A DNA stretch of 64,000 bases from JBBIPA01 sp037443085 (GTDB lineage Bacteria; Chloroflexota; Dehalococcoidia; GIF9; UBA5629): assembly GCA_037443085.1 (NCBI GenBank), contig JBBIPA010000003.1, positions 1-64,000 on the forward strand, given 5' to 3'. The notes under the pieces are model-generated. The model did no database searches, had not been told where the DNA came from, and worked only from the letters and a program-made list of their open reading frames with translations. The position numbers and the translations under genes are program-made. Within the stretch, counting starts at the first letter, position 1. Each line of letters starts with the position of its first letter. Below, in pieces: positions 24,644 through 33,296 of the stretch.

Positions 24644-27050
24644 CTAAACTCGTAAAGCAGCACCCAGTTCTTTAGCTAGACGCACGAGAAAGCGCTGCTG
24701 GACTTCGTCCACCTCTTTATCAGATAACGTATGAGTGCCTGATTGATACATAATCCTAAAAGCAAGAGATTTCTTGCCAGCAGGTACCTGTTCACCACGA
24801 TACAAATCGAAAAGGCTGATTTGCGTCACCAGTGGAGAATCACAAACAATGTTGTATACCTGTTGATAGGTAACAGATTCATCAAGAACCAAGGCAATAT
24901 CTCTGGTGACACTGGGATACTTTGGAATAGGCTGATACCGATAAGTAGTCATTACCATCGGTAATATTTTCTCCACATCCAATTCAATCAAAAAAGCGGT
25001 CTCGGTAAGGTCGAAAGTTGCCCTCACCTTGGGATGCAATTCACCAATAATACCGATTATTTCATTGCCGATAGCGATAGTAGCATTCCTCCCGGGACGT
25101 AAGCCATTATCATTTCCCGGTGAAAAGCTAGCCACCAATCCCAGGCGGGATAAAAGGCTTTCTACCACGCCTTTAGCTACAAAAAAATCAGATGACTCGG
25201 CACCGCCGCGCCAGAACAATTCGTCTTGCGAACCGCTGAGCACCACACACAGCATTTCCTTCTCTTGAGGTAACGTTCCTTGCTGAGGCAGGAATACTTT
25301 CCCTAGCTCAAAAAGCTTATAGCCTCGCTGCTGATACCTCTGATTGCGAGCTAGAATCGCCAGAACACCAGACCTCAAAGTAGCTCGTAGATACTCCATC
25401 TCTCTGCTCATGGGATTGGCTACCTTTAACGGCTGTGAACCCATCGTGTTCAGTTGTGGCAAAACCTTCTGCATCACTTCCATGCTGGTCAATGAATAGG
25501 TAAGTATCTCCTGAAAACCGCAACTCACCATAATACTACGGATTCTCTGCCTTAGAGATAGCGCCGGAGTTGGTTCATAGCTCGGCAATGCTGAACTTAA
25601 CATGGTAGTAGGAATATTCTCATAACCGAGAACACGAGCTAACTCTTCCACCAGGTCAGCCCTGCAGGTTACATCCACACGCCACCAGGGAACATTGACT
25701 TCGACCTGCTGTGAAGCCTTTTTCAGACTGCACCTGAATCCCAAAAGCTCCAGCGCTTCGACCATATCAGGGGTTTTCATCTCTATGCCCAGAAGTCGCT
25801 GGACTTCGCCTATGGATAGTGTAATAGGCTCTATCTGCTTTTTACCCGGATAGACATCGATAATGCCTTTAGCTACTTTAGCGCCGGTTAACTCCTGCAT
25901 TAGCTGAGTCGCACGTTTCAATGCTACCATAGCCAGCTCCGGGCTTAATCCCTTCTCAAAACGTAACGATGCCTCAGTGCTTAACTTAAGCTCAAGGCTG
26001 CCCGCATGAACTGCCGCACGGTTAAAATTCGCCGATTCTATAAGAACAGTCGTAGTGCTGTCGGTAACCTCAGAATCGGCACCTCCCATAATGCCGGCCA
26101 CGGCAACTGCCCGCTCTTTATCCGCGATGACCAGAAGATTAGATTTGAGTGTACGATCAGAACCGTCAAGCGTGGTCATCACCTCATCAGCCCTAGCCCG
26201 CCGCACTATAATCTGTCGCCCCCGCAGTTTGTTAAAATCAAAGGCATGCAAGGGCTGCCCGTATTCCAGCATCACGTAGTTGGTAACATCGACTACATTG
26301 CTTATCGGCCTCATGCCACAGGCTAACAAACGCTGCTGTATCCATTGAGGCGATGGCCCTATTTTCACATTAGTGAGCAGGCTAGCACAGTATCTGGGGC
26401 AGAGGTCCGGGTCAGCAATATGAATTGATGCTGATGCCTCAATAACACCCTCCGCCTCATCATAATGAACTTCTGGAACATGAAACTTGCTCCGGGTTAG
26501 GGCGGCTATTTCCCTGGCAATTCNNNNNNNNNNAGAGGCAATCAGGACGATTGGGTGTGACATCTATATCTAAAATCGTATCACCCAGGTATTCCCCCAA
26601 TGGTGTTCCTATGGCCGCATCGGGAGGCAAAACCATTATGCCCTCATGACTGTCAGATATCCCCAGTTCCTTCTCCGAGCAAATCATCCCTTCAGAAGAC
26701 ACCCCGCGAATCTTGGCTGGTTTTAACTGAACGAGCTCACCCGAATGACTATCGATAAGCTGAGCGCCCACCTGAGCAAAAACCACCGTATCACCAACAT
26801 GCAGGTTAGGAGCACCGCAGACTACGGTCATTTGCCGTCCGCCTAAATCAACAGTAGCCAGCCTCAAACGGTCAGCGTTGGGATGCGGATTAACACCGGT
26901 TATTTGCGCAATGGTGACATTCTTCCAATCCCTGCCGACGACCACAATTTCCCCCACCTCCAAGCCAGCAATGGTCAAGCGCTCCGCCAGTTCTTTCACA
27001 GGCGTAGCAATATCTACGTAGTCCTGGAGCCATTTAAGTGACACTTTCAT
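24644..27050 (-). CDS. pheT: Phenylalanine--tRNA ligase beta subunit (interrupted by assembly gap)
   Basis: A full-size PheT (about 800 aa) in two pieces separated by 10 N at 26524-26533. The N-terminal part has the tRNA-binding EMAP domain (VNPHPNADRLRLATVDLG) and TPNRPDCL. After the gap it continues IAREIAAL, the B3/B4 editing domain, B5 and the C-terminal FDX-ACB domain (YPSVTRDIALVLDE). It charges tRNA-Phe with PheS as an alpha2-beta2 tetramer. The two pieces are in different frames only because the gap length is wrong. It follows pheS by 67 nt on the same strand. Confidence 0.93.
26524..26533. other. Assembly gap (10 N) inside pheT
   Basis: Ten unknown bases. The flanking codons spell TPNRPDCL before and IAREIAAL after. 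Family alignment expects three residues plus a Gly between them, which needs 9 missing bases, not 10; that explains the apparent frameshift. Confidence 0.95.
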
Positions 27051-27117
27051 CGTTTCATCCTGATAAGAGAACCAGTATTACCAGCTCATAGTAGTTCTGC
27101 CCGTAAGACCACATAAC

Positions 27118-28152
27118 CTAGAATTGCTCCAGAAATCTGAGAGCGTTTCCGTAGAAAAGACGAATGTCTTCAACGCCATAGCGGAGAATCGGTATTCGCT
27201 CCACCCCCATGCCAAAAGCAAAACCAGAATAGACATCAGGGTCAATGCCGACACGCCGCAGCACTTCAGGATGCACCATGCCACAGCCCAGAATTTCAAG
27301 CCAGCCGCTATTGCCACACACACGGCAACCAGCGCCCTTACATACAATACAATCGATAGACAGCTCGCCGCCTGGTTCCACAAAAGGAAAATAATCGCAG
27401 CGGAAACGGCATTTTCTGCCTTTACCAAATAGTCGGCGGGCAAACTCAAATAGCGTACCCTTCAAATCAGACAGGGTGATGTTTTCATCTACCGCCAAGC
27501 CTTCTACCTGATGAAACATCCATTCGTGGGTCACATCAGTAGCTTCATACCTGTACACACGCCCGGGTGCTATGATTCTGATGGGCGGCTTTAATCGTTC
27601 CATGGCTCTTATCTGGACTGGAGAGGTATGTGTTCGCAACAGCATGGTGCCGAATTGGACATTGGGCTCAGCATCCATCCACAGAGTGGCAAACATATCG
27701 CGAGCTGGATGCCCCGCTGGCATGTTTAACGCTTCAAAGTTATAGTAATCCCACTCTACTTCAGGACCCTCAACAATTTGAAAGCCCATACCCTTAAAAA
27801 TTTCGCAAATCTCGTCAAGTGTTTGGGTAGTAGGATGCAAGCGACCCAGAGGAATCTGTTTCCCCGGCAAGCTAACGTCAATTCCCTCACGTCCCGAAAC
27901 GGCTAAACCCTGCTCTAAGGCATGCTTTCTCTCAGCTAAGGCGGTTTCCAAAGCCACCTTAACCTCATTGGCTCGCGCCCCGATAATCCGTCTTTCCTCC
28001 AGAGACAACGTCGCCAGAGAGCGCAAAGCCTGCACTATGGTGCTTTTTCTACCCAGATAACGGACACGCCAGGCTTCCAGCTCCTCAGCGGTGATGCCCT
28101 TACCTAATTCATCAAAGGCTTTAGAGGCGAGCTCTTCGATCTGGTTTAGCAT
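27118..28152 (-). CDS. pheS: Phenylalanine--tRNA ligase alpha subunit
   Basis: A 344-aa class II synthetase subunit: N-terminal coiled-coil (about 1-90), motif 1 region near GMGFQIVEGPEVE, FDALN-type NFEALNMPAGHPARD, motif 2 HTSPVQIRAM and YRYEATDVTHEWMFHQ, and motif 3 GFAFGMGVERI. It activates phenylalanine and works with PheT. It lies 18 nt after rplT and ahead of pheT in the translation operon. Confidence 0.96.
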   Translation of the reverse strand: MLNQIEELASKAFDELGKGITAEELEAWRVRYLGRKSTIVQALRSLATLSLEERRIIGARANEVKVALETALAERKHALEQGLAVSGREGIDVSLPGKQIPLGRLHPTTQTLDEICEIFKGMGFQIVEGPEVEWDYYNFEALNMPAGHPARDMFATLWMDAEPNVQFGTMLLRTHTSPVQIRAMERLKPPIRIIAPGRVYRYEATDVTHEWMFHQVEGLAVDENITLSDLKGTLFEFARRLFGKGRKCRFRCDYFPFVEPGGELSIDCIVCKGAGCRVCGNSGWLEILGCGMVHPEVLRRVGIDPDVYSGFAFGMGVERIPILRYGVEDIRLFYGNALRFLEQF

Positions 28153-28170
28153 TACTATGACCGGAGGGGG

Positions 28171-28530
28171 TTAGTTGTTAGATTTATCTGAAGCCAGCTT
28201 CAACAGCTTGGAGAAACCAGGAGAGTCATGTACTGCCATCTCAGCCAGCATCTTCCTGTTGATGACTACACCGGCTTTTTTCAAGCCTTCAATCAACTGC
28301 CTGTAGGACATCCCGCCAGCACGAGCAGCAGCATTTATCCTCATAATCCACAGTCGCCGCATATCACCCTTGCGTTCCCGTCTGTGGCAATAGGCATAAT
28401 CCAGAGCATGGCTCATGGACTCATGGGCAATCTTGAACAGTCTATGCCGCTTGCCCCTATGTCCCTTGGTAAGCTCCAGTACTTTCTTATGTCTTCTATG
28501 TGTGACTATTCCACCTTTAACTCTGGGCAC
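28171..28530 (-). CDS. rplT: 50S ribosomal protein L20
   Basis: 119 aa, the normal L20 length, with the basic N-terminus (RVKGGIVTHRRHKKVLELTKG) and the globular part with RLWIMRINAAARAGGMSY. It binds 23S rRNA early in assembly and in many bacteria represses this same operon by binding its mRNA. It is 16 nt downstream of rpmI. Confidence 0.97.
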   Translation of the reverse strand: MPRVKGGIVTHRRHKKVLELTKGHRGKRHRLFKIAHESMSHALDYAYCHRRERKGDMRRLWIMRINAAARAGGMSYRQLIEGLKKAGVVINRKMLAEMAVHDSPGFSKLLKLASDKSNN

Positions 28531-28546
28531 TCAATTTCCTCCTCAA

Positions 28547-28750
28547 TTACTTAGAACAGTAGGGCATCAGCCTCTTCAACCTGTGGACGTCAACAGCCTG
28601 GACAGAGATAGTCTCATCAAAGAGACGCTTTGACCTTGCCGACTTATTACGTCGCAAATGGCTTTTCAGTCCCTTGACCCTGGTAATCTTACCACTTCCG
28701 GTCATATGAAAGCGCTTTTTAGCGCCTTTGTGAGTCTTAAGTTTTGGCAA
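28547..28750 (-). CDS. rpmI: 50S ribosomal protein L35
   Basis: 67 aa, highly basic, with the family start PKLKTHKGAKKRFHMTGSGK. Its start overlaps the end of infC by 14 nt, suggesting translational coupling in the order infC-rpmI-rplT. Confidence 0.96.
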   Translation of the reverse strand: MPKLKTHKGAKKRFHMTGSGKITRVKGLKSHLRRNKSARSKRLFDETISVQAVDVHRLKRLMPYCSK

Positions 28751-29255
28751 CCGGGCTTTCCTCCTTTACTTTTGTCCCCTTGGCTGGCTTGTGAGAAAGC
28801 GGGGTAAACACCAGATGCATCATCCGCCCTTCCAGCGCTGGTGAACCATCTATCCCGGCAATATCCTTCAAACCATCGGTGACTTTTTGTAACGCTCGTA
28901 ATCCCAACTCGGGATGGGTAATTTCACGTCCTCGAAAAACGATGTTAACCTTTACCTTATCGCCTTCTTCCAGCAGTCTCTTGGCTAGCCGTATCTTCGT
29001 CTCCAGATCATGGTCCCCAACCCTGGGCTTGATACGAATCTCCTTGAGCAGGCTGGCTCTCTGACCCTGCCTGGCTTTCCGCTCCTTCTTCGTCTGCTCA
29101 TACCGATATCGTCCGTAATCAAGAATCCGACAAACTGGAGGATTTGAGGTAGCTGCCACCTCCACCAGGTCAAGACCGCGTTCACGAGCAACCTCCAATG
29201 CCTTTCTAATAGGCATTACGCCCATTTGCTCGCCGGTCTCCCCTATAAGCCGCAC
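28737..29255 (-). CDS. infC: Translation initiation factor IF-3
   Basis: IF-3 with an N-terminal domain (GVMPIRKALEVARERGLDLVEV; PPVCRILDYGRYRYEQ) and a C-terminal domain (RVGDHDLETKIRLAKRLLEEG; TDGLKDIA). The only standard start codon in frame is GTG at 29255, but reading upstream gives LPVNEKIRAKEVRL, the conserved IF-3 N-terminus, before an in-frame stop near 29319. The real start is therefore probably a rare codon: an ACG at 29300-29298 lies 7 nt after AAGAGG, and an ATC is another option. Rare start codons on infC are known from E. coli, where they allow IF-3 to control its own synthesis. Confidence 0.93.
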   Translation of the reverse strand: MRLIGETGEQMGVMPIRKALEVARERGLDLVEVAATSNPPVCRILDYGRYRYEQTKKERKARQGQRASLLKEIRIKPRVGDHDLETKIRLAKRLLEEGDKVKVNIVFRGREITHPELGLRALQKVTDGLKDIAGIDGSPALEGRMMHLVFTPLSHKPAKGTKVKEESPVAKT

Positions 29256-29360
29256 CTCCTTAGCTCTGATCTTTTCGTTTACAGGTAACTCTTTAGTCGT
29301 CTGCCAGCCTCTTGTTTATTTAGTCGTTGGGCAAAAATATACCACATTCTTAGCAGGAAA

Positions 29361-31103
29361 TCAAAGCTGTATTGAGTCTTTAGCCTTGATAACCGCCTTA
29401 ATCCGCTCCTTAAGCTCGCTCAATGTCCAGGACCCTAAATCCTCGCCACTCCTCAACCTGACCGATACCGCAGCACTTGCTAGCTCTTTATCGCCAATAA
29501 CCAGCATATAAGGCACCTTATTCAACTGCGCCTCTCGTATCTTCAGGTTCATCCTCTCAGCGCGGTCGGCGACCTGCACACGAATATCATCTTCCCCCAA
29601 TTCGTTGCTTATCTGCCTGGCATATTCCAGATGACGATCAGCAATAGGAATAATCACTGCCTGCACCGGAGCCAACCAAACAGGAAAGGCACCGCCATAA
29701 TGCTCCACAAGACAAGCCATAAAGCGTTCCATGCTCCCCAGTACCGTGCGATGCACCATTACCACCTGATGCTCCGCGCCGTCTTCGCCAACATAGTTTA
29801 CGTTAAAACGCTGCGGTAGATTAAAGTCAACCTGAATCGTTGGCCCCTGCCACAGCCGTCCCAGAGCATCCTTAAGTTTAATGTCGATCTTTGGCCCGTA
29901 AAAAACGCCTTCACCAGGGTCGATTTTATAATCAAGCTTGAGATTCTCCAGCACTCGCTTCAGCGCTTCGGTGGCATGTTCCCAGACCTCCAGTGTCCCA
30001 GCATACTTATCAGGTCGCGTAGAGAGAAGCATCTCATACTCAATGAAACCGAATGTTTTCATCATGAAGCGAGCTAATTCCACTACCCCGGTAACTTCGT
30101 CTTCAATCTGGTCAGGGCGACAAAAAATATGGGCATCGTCCTGGGTAAAGCCTCGAACCCTGGCCAGACCATGCAGCACACCGGAGCGCTCATAGCGATA
30201 TACAGTTCCCATCTCAGCAAAACGCAGCGGCAGATTGCGATAGCTGCGCAGTTGCGTCTTGTAAATCAAAATGTGCCCCAGGCAGTTCATCGGCTTGATG
30301 ATATACTCCTGCCCCTCAATATCCATGGGGGAATACAGGTTCTCCCGGTAGAAATCCCAGTGCCCACTGGTCTTCCACAAATTCACCTTGGCAATATGCG
30401 GAGTATAGATAACATCATAGCCGCGTTTGATATGCTCTTTCTTCCAGAATTCTTCGATAATGCACCGAACTGTCGAGCCTTTGGCATGCCAGTGTACTAA
30501 CCCCGGCCCCGCCTCATCATGTAGGCTGAACAGGTCAAGCTCTTTGCCCAGCTTCCGATGGTCTCGCTTAGCCGCTTCAGCCAGGCGAGCTAAATAATCT
30601 TCCAATTCTGATTGAGACTCAAAGGCTACACCATAAATCCTTTGCAGCATGGGGCGCTTCTCATCACCACGCCAGTAGGCACCAGCAGTAGCAGTGAGCT
30701 TAAACGCCTTTACTTCACCGGTCGATTTCACATGAGGGCCACGGCACAGGTCAAGGAAGGAACCCTGCTGGTATATGGTCACTTTTTCATCGGGCAGTTC
30801 TTGAATAAGCTCCAGCTTATAGGGTTGCTCCAAAAACAATTCCCTGGCTTTTGCCTTGTCAATCTCCTGACTGACAAAAGGTAATTTAGCAGCGATAATT
30901 TCCTTCATCTTGGCTTCGATGGTGGATAAATCCTCGGGCACCAATGTCCTGGGCAACTCGAAGTCATAATAGAATCCATCCTCAATCGCCGGCCCTATGC
31001 CGAACTTGGCCCCTGGAAAAAGAGACTGAACAGCTTCAGCCATAATATGGGACACTGAATGCCTCATCATTTCCAGTCTGCTTTCCTTTTCTGACAATGT
31101 CAT
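29361..31103 (-). CDS. thrS: Threonine--tRNA ligase (TGS-less form)
   Basis: A 580-aa class II synthetase that starts directly at the editing domain (MMRHSVSHIMAEAVQSLFPG) and so lacks the N-terminal TGS domain of the about 640-aa form. Editing-site HxxxH-type residues, the catalytic motifs (RYERSGVLHGLARVRGFTQDD, zinc-binding region KPMNCLGH) and the anticodon-binding C-terminal domain (PVWLAPVQAVIIPI) are present. It leads the translation operon and has its own promoter and a leader hairpin of terminator type. Confidence 0.96.
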   Translation of the reverse strand: MTLSEKESRLEMMRHSVSHIMAEAVQSLFPGAKFGIGPAIEDGFYYDFELPRTLVPEDLSTIEAKMKEIIAAKLPFVSQEIDKAKARELFLEQPYKLELIQELPDEKVTIYQQGSFLDLCRGPHVKSTGEVKAFKLTATAGAYWRGDEKRPMLQRIYGVAFESQSELEDYLARLAEAAKRDHRKLGKELDLFSLHDEAGPGLVHWHAKGSTVRCIIEEFWKKEHIKRGYDVIYTPHIAKVNLWKTSGHWDFYRENLYSPMDIEGQEYIIKPMNCLGHILIYKTQLRSYRNLPLRFAEMGTVYRYERSGVLHGLARVRGFTQDDAHIFCRPDQIEDEVTGVVELARFMMKTFGFIEYEMLLSTRPDKYAGTLEVWEHATEALKRVLENLKLDYKIDPGEGVFYGPKIDIKLKDALGRLWQGPTIQVDFNLPQRFNVNYVGEDGAEHQVVMVHRTVLGSMERFMACLVEHYGGAFPVWLAPVQAVIIPIADRHLEYARQISNELGEDDIRVQVADRAERMNLKIREAQLNKVPYMLVIGDKELASAAVSVRLRSGEDLGSWTLSELKERIKAVIKAKDSIQL

Positions 31104-31126
31104 CCTTTAAAAATTCCCTGTTTAAA

Positions 31127-31163
31127 TTAAATAAAAACCCTCGCAGTTACCAGCGAGAGTTCC
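31127..31163 (-). terminator. Leader terminator/attenuator upstream of thrS
   Basis: On the minus strand AACTCTCGC and GCGAGGGTT form a 9-bp stem (31161-31153 with 31144-31136) around an 8-nt loop, followed by five Ts and TATTT. It lies between the thrS promoter and the thrS start, so it can act as an attenuator. It could also end transcripts from the upstream lipoprotein gene. No T-box consensus was seen. Confidence 0.6.
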
Positions 31164-31210
31164 TTTTAACTTTAATTGAACAACTTGTCTCAGCCAATTC
31201 TCCCCTATTG

Positions 31211-31239
31211 ATTTTACCTTAGTCCGCACGATATCTCAA
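31211..31239 (-). promoter_or_regulatory. thrS: Promoter of the thrS operon
   Basis: TTGAGA (31239-31234), a 17-nt spacer and TAAAAT (31216-31211), five of six matches in each box. Transcription would start near 31204, giving a leader of about 100 nt that contains the hairpin. Confidence 0.65.
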
Positions 31240-31313
31240 CATAATCAGAGGTTAGATGCCGAAAACTGTACTGATTAACTGCACCCACAGCAGACAAGGA
31301 GACTCAAAGCAAT

Positions 31314-32588
31314 CTACTCTCTGGCTCTCTTCCAGCCAGGAGGAGTTAGCCTTAATCTGAGATTCCTGGGAGGATAATCCCGCTTGATTACCTCCACTGT
31401 ATAAATTCCAGTTTTCACTGCCGGAAGCGTGAAGCCAAACCGTACATCATTTCCACTCCAGACAAGCATCCCGTCTCCATCAGGCCCGTATACATTCAAA
31501 GTCCACTCGAAGAATATCTTCTCTGCTCCCAACCATTCAACAGTACCTTCAATTCTATCTTCAGCCATAAGTTGCCGCTCAACTCTGGCAGCGGCACAGG
31601 GAAAAAATGGCCAGAAACTATGCCAGAGATTCAACTCGTATACCCCTGAAGCCAGGGCTGGCAGCCCTCTAAAAAAGTACTTGTCATTAAAACAGTAGAG
31701 GTCATCGGAATAGTCTGTAGTTAAAGCAAAATCCATAAAAGTAAAACTGACGGCCGTAGTAACCGGGTCTAACTGTGGCTCTACCATGCTCCAGATCCCT
31801 TTGGAATAGCGCTCGAAAACGTAGGCATGGTAGGCTTCAGTACCTTGAGGCGTACCAATTGCCACGTAAACCTGGTCGGGCGGCACTCCAGCAGCACGCA
31901 GCAGGCTGCACAACAAAACAGCAATATCCTCGCAATCTCCTGTGCCTCGCTCCAGCGTCTCCACTGGAAACTGCCAGTAATCGGCAATGCCATGCTCATC
32001 ATAATCTCGCTTGTAGCTAATTCGAGTTGCCACCCATTCTCTGAGCGCATCGAAGTCATTGTAATGCTTTTTCCACGGCGATGAAAAAATAACCTTAACT
32101 GCTGCCTTCATCTCGGCAGTATCCGGCGTGATATATCGCCTCACCTGCTCCGGATTATTCAAAGGGCTTCTTGATATGATGGCTGAGCCAATCATTACTA
32201 TCTTTGCAGGAGACAAGTCAGATAGCACTTCATTACACCGTACCCTCATCCTGACAATATAGATGCCGGAATCAGCCCAGGAATGTGAGGCAATAGCCGA
32301 TGATGTCCAGCTAACATTGCCATCGCCCCAATCAAAACCATACTCATAAATACCCTGCAAGCTGGACTTAACACCAGCAGAGTAGGTCAATTTCTCCTCT
32401 ACTTTACCCGTCGATGGACCAACCGGAGTAGTAACCGTGATAAGCTGCGAAGCCCCTGCCGGCTTGGCAACCTCTGGAGCTAATATCAGCCTTGATGGCT
32501 TGTCCGCCGTACAGCCAGAGAGCATTACCGCAATTGCCAAAATAGCAGCGGTATAAACCACCAGATTTTTTACTAATCCCTTGCACAT
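31314..32588 (-). CDS. PKD-like and transglutaminase-like domain lipoprotein
   Basis: A 424-aa secreted lipoprotein. The N-terminal signal ends in the lipobox MLSGC with Cys at 26. Residues about 60-130 look like a PKD-type Ig fold (YEYGFDWGDGNVSWTSS; HSWADSGIYIVRMRV). A transglutaminase-like core follows with Cys in GTGDCEDIAVLLC, His in AYHAYVF and an acidic residue in MVEPQLDP, so the triad is complete. The C-terminal part (about 330-424) is beta-rich. The family includes proteases and cross-linking enzymes of the envelope; the substrate is unknown. Confidence 0.75.
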   Translation of the reverse strand: MCKGLVKNLVVYTAAILAIAVMLSGCTADKPSRLILAPEVAKPAGASQLITVTTPVGPSTGKVEEKLTYSAGVKSSLQGIYEYGFDWGDGNVSWTSSAIASHSWADSGIYIVRMRVRCNEVLSDLSPAKIVMIGSAIISRSPLNNPEQVRRYITPDTAEMKAAVKVIFSSPWKKHYNDFDALREWVATRISYKRDYDEHGIADYWQFPVETLERGTGDCEDIAVLLCSLLRAAGVPPDQVYVAIGTPQGTEAYHAYVFERYSKGIWSMVEPQLDPVTTAVSFTFMDFALTTDYSDDLYCFNDKYFFRGLPALASGVYELNLWHSFWPFFPCAAARVERQLMAEDRIEGTVEWLGAEKIFFEWTLNVYGPDGDGMLVWSGNDVRFGFTLPAVKTGIYTVEVIKRDYPPRNLRLRLTPPGWKRARE

Positions 32589-32654
32589 AACTTATTTTCA
32601 TTATACATCGAGTCAATATAATATAAAATGCATTGCTTCGGCCATTACATTACA

Positions 32655-32683
32655 TTGACCACTAAATAAGCCTATGCTATGAT
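32655..32683 (+). promoter_or_regulatory. Promoter giving a near-leaderless mRNA for the type-4 UDG gene
   Basis: TTGACC (32655-32660), a 17-nt spacer and TATGAT (32678-32683) preceded by TGC. The expected start of transcription, about 7 nt downstream, falls at 32690, two bases before the ATG at 32692, and there is no Shine-Dalgarno sequence. Confidence 0.65.
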
Positions 32684-32691
32684 TTCCTCAG

Positions 32692-33288
32692 ATGTCAGCC
32701 CTTACCGATATCTACGCCGCAATCGAACACTGCCAGGATTGTGAACTAGCCAAACGCCGTACCCGGGCAGTGCCCGGTGAAGGGCCGGAGAACGCTACTC
32801 TGCTGTTCATCGGTGAAGCTCCGGGGTGGCATGAAGACCAGCAAGGACGCCCTTTCGTCGGCCCTGCCGGCCAGTTCCTGGAACAGCTACTGGCATCCAT
32901 TGGCTTGAAACGCGACCAGGTCTATATCGCCAACGTTATCAAGTGCCGCCCTCCCGGCAATCGCGACCCGCTGCCCGGAGAGGTGCAGGCCTGTAGCAAA
33001 TGGCTTGAACGCCAGATAGAACTGATAAAACCGAGGATAATCGTCACCCTGGGCCGCTATTCCATGGCCCGATATTTCCCCAATGAGAGCATCAGCAAAG
33101 TCCATGGCAAAGCCAGAAAACATGGGGACATGATTTACTATGCCATGTATCACCCCGCAGCAGCGCTACATCAGGGAAGCCTGCGCAAAGCCATCGAAGA
33201 CGACATGCTTAAGATTCCACGGCTATTAGCAGAGGCAGAAAAAGTAGCCACGACTGAACCAGCACCTGAACAACTGAGCCTGTTCTGA
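32692..33288 (+). CDS. Uracil-DNA glycosylase, family 4 (Fe-S)
   Basis: A 198-aa type-4 UDG. N-terminal cluster cysteines C14 and C17 (CQDCELAKRR) and two later ones (VIKCRPPGNRDP; QACSKWL) bind 4Fe-4S. The catalytic motif is GEAPGWHEDQQGRPF and the late motif is MYHPAAAL. It removes uracil from DNA in base-excision repair. It is 8 nt upstream of the RNase J gene, so the two are co-transcribed, and its message seems to be leaderless. Confidence 0.94.
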   Translation: MSALTDIYAAIEHCQDCELAKRRTRAVPGEGPENATLLFIGEAPGWHEDQQGRPFVGPAGQFLEQLLASIGLKRDQVYIANVIKCRPPGNRDPLPGEVQACSKWLERQIELIKPRIIVTLGRYSMARYFPNESISKVHGKARKHGDMIYYAMYHPAAALHQGSLRKAIEDDMLKIPRLLAEAEKVATTEPAPEQLSLF

Positions 33289-33296
33289 ATATTAAC

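Noticed and set aside
24644..27050. Genuine frameshift or pseudogene in pheT
   Set aside because: The frame change coincides exactly with the 10-N gap, and both sides match the family.
31127..31210. T-box riboswitch upstream of thrS
   Set aside because: The leader is only about 100 nt and neither the AGGGTGGNACCGCG motif nor a specifier loop is found; it is kept only as an attenuator-like hairpin.
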